In this document: positions 5,993-7,969 of the stretch, piece by piece | How the letters are laid out: each line of letters starts with the position of its first letter | Numbering within the stretch: position 1 is the first letter of the stretch | Assembly (NCBI GenBank): GCA_003248845.1 | Contig: QFPD01000079.1 | Coordinates: forward strand, 1-7,969 | Length of the DNA stretch: 7,969 nt | From: Microbacterium sp. | Lineage (GTDB): Bacteria; Actinomycetota; Actinomycetes; Actinomycetales; Microbacteriaceae | Direction: 5' to 3' | Position numbers and translations under genes: made by a program | Notes under the pieces: model-generated | Databases searched by the model: none | What the model was told of the DNA's origin: nothing | The model's input: only the letters and a program-made list of their open reading frames with translations

Positions 5993-6847
5993 GGGGAGGA
6001 GGCCCGCGCGACGCGCCTTCGTGACGGCGGCGTGGCGCGTCGAGGCATCCAGCTTCGCCATCGCCGCCTGAAGGTACGACTTGACGGTGCCCTCGCGGAG
6101 GTTCAGTTCAGCGGCGATCTCGGCGTTGGTCTGGCCGAGAGCTGCGCAGGCGAGCACGTCGGTCTCGCGCGGCGAGAGGCGTACGTCGATCGGCTCGCGC
6201 GGTGCGTTCCGGTCGCGCGTGAGGCTCGCGAGGCGCTCCTCGACGGCGCCGAGCCGACGGCGGATGCCGGGGTCGGCGATCTCTGCGCCGATCCGGCGGA
6301 GCTCGGCGTAGGCCTCGCGGAGCTCTTCGCGCGCGGCGACGTCGATGCCCGCCACGCCGCCGACCGGAGCGGCAACGAGCGCCACCTGGCGGGCGACCTC
6401 GTCGCGCACGCGCAGCTCGGTGGCGAGGTCGGATGCGACCTGCAGCGCCGCGCGTGCCGTGTTCTCGCCGAAGGGAGCCTGCGTCCACGAGCCGCAGTAG
6501 AGCACCCCGCGGCTCTTGCCGCCGACGAGCACGGGCACCGCGAAGAGCGTCGAGATGCCTTCGCCGAGGATCGCGCGGTCGTAGTCGTGCGTGATGTTGC
6601 GCGACGTGCCGTAGTCGAGGGTGAGGCGGGGGCGGCGCTCGACGAACGCGCGACCGCCGAGGCCGCGCGTCGGGTGCACGACGAGCCCGGCGAGGTGACT
6701 TGTGCGGTTTCCGACGACCGTCGTCACGTCGATCGCGCCGGCCTGCTCGAAACCGCCGAAGGCGACCGGCAGCCCGGTGCGCGTCGCCAGGTCGCCGACC
6801 GCGCGAGCGAGCAGGTCGGCGTCTGAGGCGAGTCCGACCGGTGTCAT
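5990..6847 (-). CDS. GAF-domain LuxR-family transcriptional regulator
   Basis: A 285-residue protein. Residues about 8-145 resemble a GAF ligand- or signal-sensing domain (GRAFVERRPRLTLDY, GISTLFAVPVLVGGKSRGVLY). Residues 170-212 are charged and helical, possibly a dimerising coiled coil. Residues 221-285 are a LuxR-type helix-turn-helix (LSPRETDVLACAALGQTNAEI, with LREGTVKSYLQAAMAKL as recognition helix and after). No phosphoreceiver domain is present, so it is not a standard response regulator; a small molecule may bind the GAF domain. I chose the ATG at 6847 because homology-like sequence begins there. An in-frame ATG at 6913 would add 22 residues but abuts a terminator hairpin. Downstream is lsr2 with its own promoter. 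Target genes cannot be told from the sequence. Confidence 0.87.
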   Translation of the reverse strand: MTPVGLASDADLLARAVGDLATRTGLPVAFGGFEQAGAIDVTTVVGNRTSHLAGLVVHPTRGLGGRAFVERRPRLTLDYGTSRNITHDYDRAILGEGISTLFAVPVLVGGKSRGVLYCGSWTQAPFGENTARAALQVASDLATELRVRDEVARQVALVAAPVGGVAGIDVAAREELREAYAELRRIGAEIADPGIRRRLGAVEERLASLTRDRNAPREPIDVRLSPRETDVLACAALGQTNAEIAAELNLREGTVKSYLQAAMAKLDASTRHAAVTKARRAGLLP

Positions 6848-6903
6848 CTCGCGGCTACCTACTTCCGGCGGCGACGTCGCTGCTGCCTGATTGCGTACCC
6901 TCG

Positions 6904-6909
6904 ACGATA
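6904..6909 (-). promoter_or_regulatory. Possible -10 box of the luxR-type gene
   Basis: TATCGT on the minus strand lies just after the double hairpin and about 57 bases before the ATG at 6847. The matching -35 region would fall inside the hairpin, so this is weak. Confidence 0.25.
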
Positions 6910-6913
6910 CCAT

Positions 6914-6934
6914 CGGGCCCCCTGAGGGGGCCCG
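6914..6934 (-). terminator. 9-bp GC hairpin, second half of a double terminator
   Basis: CGGGCCCCC (6914-6922) and GGGGGCCCG (6926-6934) pair perfectly around a 3-base TGA loop. The stem shares base 6934 with the larger hairpin next to it. On the minus strand it is the second hairpin after the Ogt-family gene. No U-tract follows. Confidence 0.6.
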
Positions 6935-6972
6935 GAGTCCCCGCGGCCGGCCTACACGGCCGCGGGGACTCC
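6934..6972 (-). terminator. 16-bp perfect hairpin with the Ogt-family stop codon in its loop
   Basis: Bases 6934-6949 pair without mismatch with 6957-6972 around a 7-base loop. The distal arm encodes the last residues of the Ogt-family protein (GVPAA) and the loop contains its TAG stop codon (6954-6952). A stem this long and GC-rich should terminate minus-strand transcription, though a ribosome finishing the gene would cover one arm. Read from the plus strand it is equally strong, so it could also block antisense transcripts. Confidence 0.7.
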
Positions 6973-7488
6973 GCTCACGCGCGCCTCCAGATCGATCAGG
7001 TAGCGCTTGCGCTCGGGGTGCCCGCCGTACTCGCCGATCGAACCGTCGCTGCGCACGACGCGATGCGCGGGAACGATGATCGAGATCGGGGTGCGCGCGC
7101 AGGCTGTGCCGACGGCTCGGTTCGCGCCGGGGGAGCCCGCGGCGATCGCGACCTCGGCGTAGGACCACACATCGCCGTACGGGATCTCGCAGATCCGCTC
7201 GAGCGCGGTGCGGACGAAGCCGTGCACCGTCCGCAGATCGAGGGCGAGGTCGAAGCCGCGTCGATCGCCCGCGAAATACTCGTCGAGTTGCGTCGTCACC
7301 GCGGCCGTAGCCCCGGCATCCGGCTCGGGCGCCGCGTGCAGTGCGCGGGTGATCCCGACGAGCGCCCCCTCGCGTGCCCCGAGTGCGACGTCGAGGACAT
7401 CGAGGAAGGTGAGACCCTGGTCGGTGACGACGACCAGGGCCTCGCCGATCGGTGTCGGGTGCACCGAGAAGGCGGCGGGAGTGCTCAT
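6952..7488 (-). CDS. Alkyltransferase-like protein, Ogt/MGMT family with PAHR active site
   Basis: A 178-residue protein with the full two-domain layout of O6-alkylguanine-DNA alkyltransferases: an N-terminal domain (about 5-85) and the C-terminal DNA-binding domain with FVRTALERICEIPYGDVWSYAEVA (91-114), the probable arginine finger in NRAVGTACA (123-131) and IGEYGG (151-156). The acceptor motif PCHRV is PAHRV (140-144): Cys is Ala141, encoded GCG. It therefore cannot accept alkyl groups on this residue. Known alkyltransferase-like proteins (PWHR, or Ala as reported for Thermus) bind O6-alkylguanine and direct it to nucleotide excision repair; that role is inferred here. Most of those are shorter and lack the N-terminal domain. 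The ATG at 7488 has no Shine-Dalgarno; upstream in-frame codons encode a Pro-Arg repeat and are unlikely coding. It is divergent from the DUF4011-like gene, 160 bp away. Confidence 0.88.
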   Translation of the reverse strand: MSTPAAFSVHPTPIGEALVVVTDQGLTFLDVLDVALGAREGALVGITRALHAAPEPDAGATAAVTTQLDEYFAGDRRGFDLALDLRTVHGFVRTALERICEIPYGDVWSYAEVAIAAGSPGANRAVGTACARTPISIIVPAHRVVRSDGSIGEYGGHPERKRYLIDLEARVSGVPAAV

Positions 7489-7648
7489 GGACACATCATG
7501 GCGTGGGCGCGGTCGGGGGCGCGGGCGAGGCACGGATCTGTGGACGGATCGGTGAAAACGGTCGCTGGGGAGAAGACGATGGGTCCAATCCCACGAAACC
7601 CGCGGTTCTGACCGGTTTCCGCACCCGCGCGCGCCTATGGTGTCGAGT
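7489..7648. other. Divergent intergenic region
   Basis: 160 bp between the alkyltransferase-like gene and the DUF4011-like gene. It contains a direct repeat ACGGATC (7532-7538 and 7544-7550, 12 bases apart), a short palindrome CGGT-N4-ACCG (7603-7614) and the -10 box of the right-hand gene. No clear promoter for the alkyltransferase-like gene is visible. Confidence 0.3.
7636..7641 (+). promoter_or_regulatory. -10 box of the DUF4011-like gene
   Basis: TATGGT, 7 bases, then GTG at 7649. This fits the leaderless pattern of the other genes here and helps choose the start codon. No convincing -35 hexamer is present. Confidence 0.4.
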
Positions 7649-7969
7649 GTGTGGCGAGCAGACGGTGGCGCCGTGCGAGGCGTGAACGACGCCGAGCACG
7701 TGGGCGCAGTGACCCCGGCCGACCTCGATCTGTCGGAGCCGGGGGTCAGGGTGACGCACGCCGCTCAGGCGGAGCGCGACCGCCTCCGCGAGGAGAGCGG
7801 ACAGCTCGGCGGCACGTCGACGCTGCTGCACTACTCGGATGCCGGTGACGCCGGCATCGACATCACGAAGGCCCACCCGGGCAGCCTCCCGCAATTCATC
7901 ACCGGCCGCCCGACGCTCCTGTCCAATCTCTTCCGCGACGAAGTAGCTCTGCTCACGGCCAAGCGCGCT
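7649..7969 (+). CDS. N-terminus of a DUF4011-like (SF1 helicase-type) protein, cut by window end
   Basis: An open frame runs from 7649 off the right edge, at least 107 codons without a stop. Residues 40-107 fit the N-terminal DUF4011 pattern as I know it from actinobacteria: AERDRLREESGQLGG, then LLHYSDAGDAGIDITKAHPGSLP and ITGRPTLLSNLFRDE. Such proteins are usually very large, with SF1 helicase/AAA domains and often a Vsr- or REase_MTES_1575-type nuclease domain at the C-terminus; the Pfam name derives from a Microbacterium testaceum locus. Many are found near defence genes, but a function here cannot be read from this fragment. Possible starts are ATG 7637, GTG 7649 and GTG 7682. I chose 7649 because it lies 7 bases after TATGGT, and 7637 would overlap that box. 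Confidence 0.65.
   Translation, partial: MWRADGGAVRGVNDAEHVGAVTPADLDLSEPGVRVTHAAQAERDRLREESGQLGGTSTLLHYSDAGDAGIDITKAHPGSLPQFITGRPTLLSNLFRDEVALLTAKRA

Noticed and set aside
5987..6826. 279-codon plus-strand frame opposite the luxR-type gene
   Set aside because: Mirror of the regulator coding sequence; no recognised domain and no ribosome binding site.
6848..7168. N-terminal extension of the luxR-type protein
   Set aside because: It would read through the double hairpin and into the alkyltransferase-like gene on the same strand in another frame; the composition is arginine-rich shadow.
7489..7533. Pro-Arg repeat (PRPRPRPRPR) as an N-terminal tail of the alkyltransferase-like protein
   Set aside because: It arises from a short GC repeat in the intergenic region and has no start signal; homology-like sequence begins after ATG 7488.
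47..7969. A single defence island operon made of vsr, GIY-YIG, Lsr2, alkyltransferase-like and DUF4011-like genes
   Set aside because: The genes lie on both strands, have separate promoters and are interspersed with metabolic and redox genes; no shared operon or known system architecture is visible.

Overview
The window looks like a piece of a high-GC actinobacterial chromosome, most probably Microbacteriaceae and plausibly Microbacterium. Reasons: strong G/C third-position bias, an Lsr2 nucleoid protein, a GAF-LuxR regulator, several genes that appear to be transcribed leaderless, and a repeated GGATGCC/GGCATCC codon-context signature. The genus is inferred from style, not from an alignment.

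Layout. (1) Positions 1-805: an orphan Vsr-type endonuclease gene on the minus strand with a good leaderless promoter (TTGGCA-N17-TAGCCT), then about 320 bp without a convincing gene. (2) 806-2401, minus strand: the C-terminal third of a GH31 alpha-glucosidase that lost its 5' part, butted against a small zinc-ribbon/GIY-YIG protein gene, then a gene for a two-helix membrane protein. (3) 2440-4724, plus strand: a promoter, an intact DcuA/DcuB-type C4-dicarboxylate transporter gene, and 20 bp later an M20 dipeptidase gene broken by two internal deletions, the first of which shifts the frame. (4) 4743-7488, minus strand: a DsbA-like thioredoxin-fold lipoprotein, Lsr2, a GAF-LuxR regulator, and an Ogt/MGMT-family protein whose acceptor cysteine is alanine (PAHR). 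A strong double hairpin separates the last two genes, and the Ogt-family stop codon lies in one loop. (5) 7649-7969, plus strand: the start of a large protein resembling the DUF4011 N-terminal domain of SF1 helicases, cut by the window end.

How the genes fit together. The transporter and the M20 peptidase look like a former operon for dicarboxylate or peptide use, now left with only the transporter. Several genes act on DNA (Vsr, GIY-YIG, the alkyltransferase-like protein, Lsr2, the DUF4011 protein), but they lie on both strands with separate promoters and do not form one operon. I see no intact multi-gene new system. The most notable points are the alkyltransferase-like protein with an alanine active site, the double hairpin, the cluster of cleanly deleted genes, the shared leaderless promoter layout and the over-represented heptamer. 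I see no tRNA, rRNA, CRISPR array, IS element or prophage.
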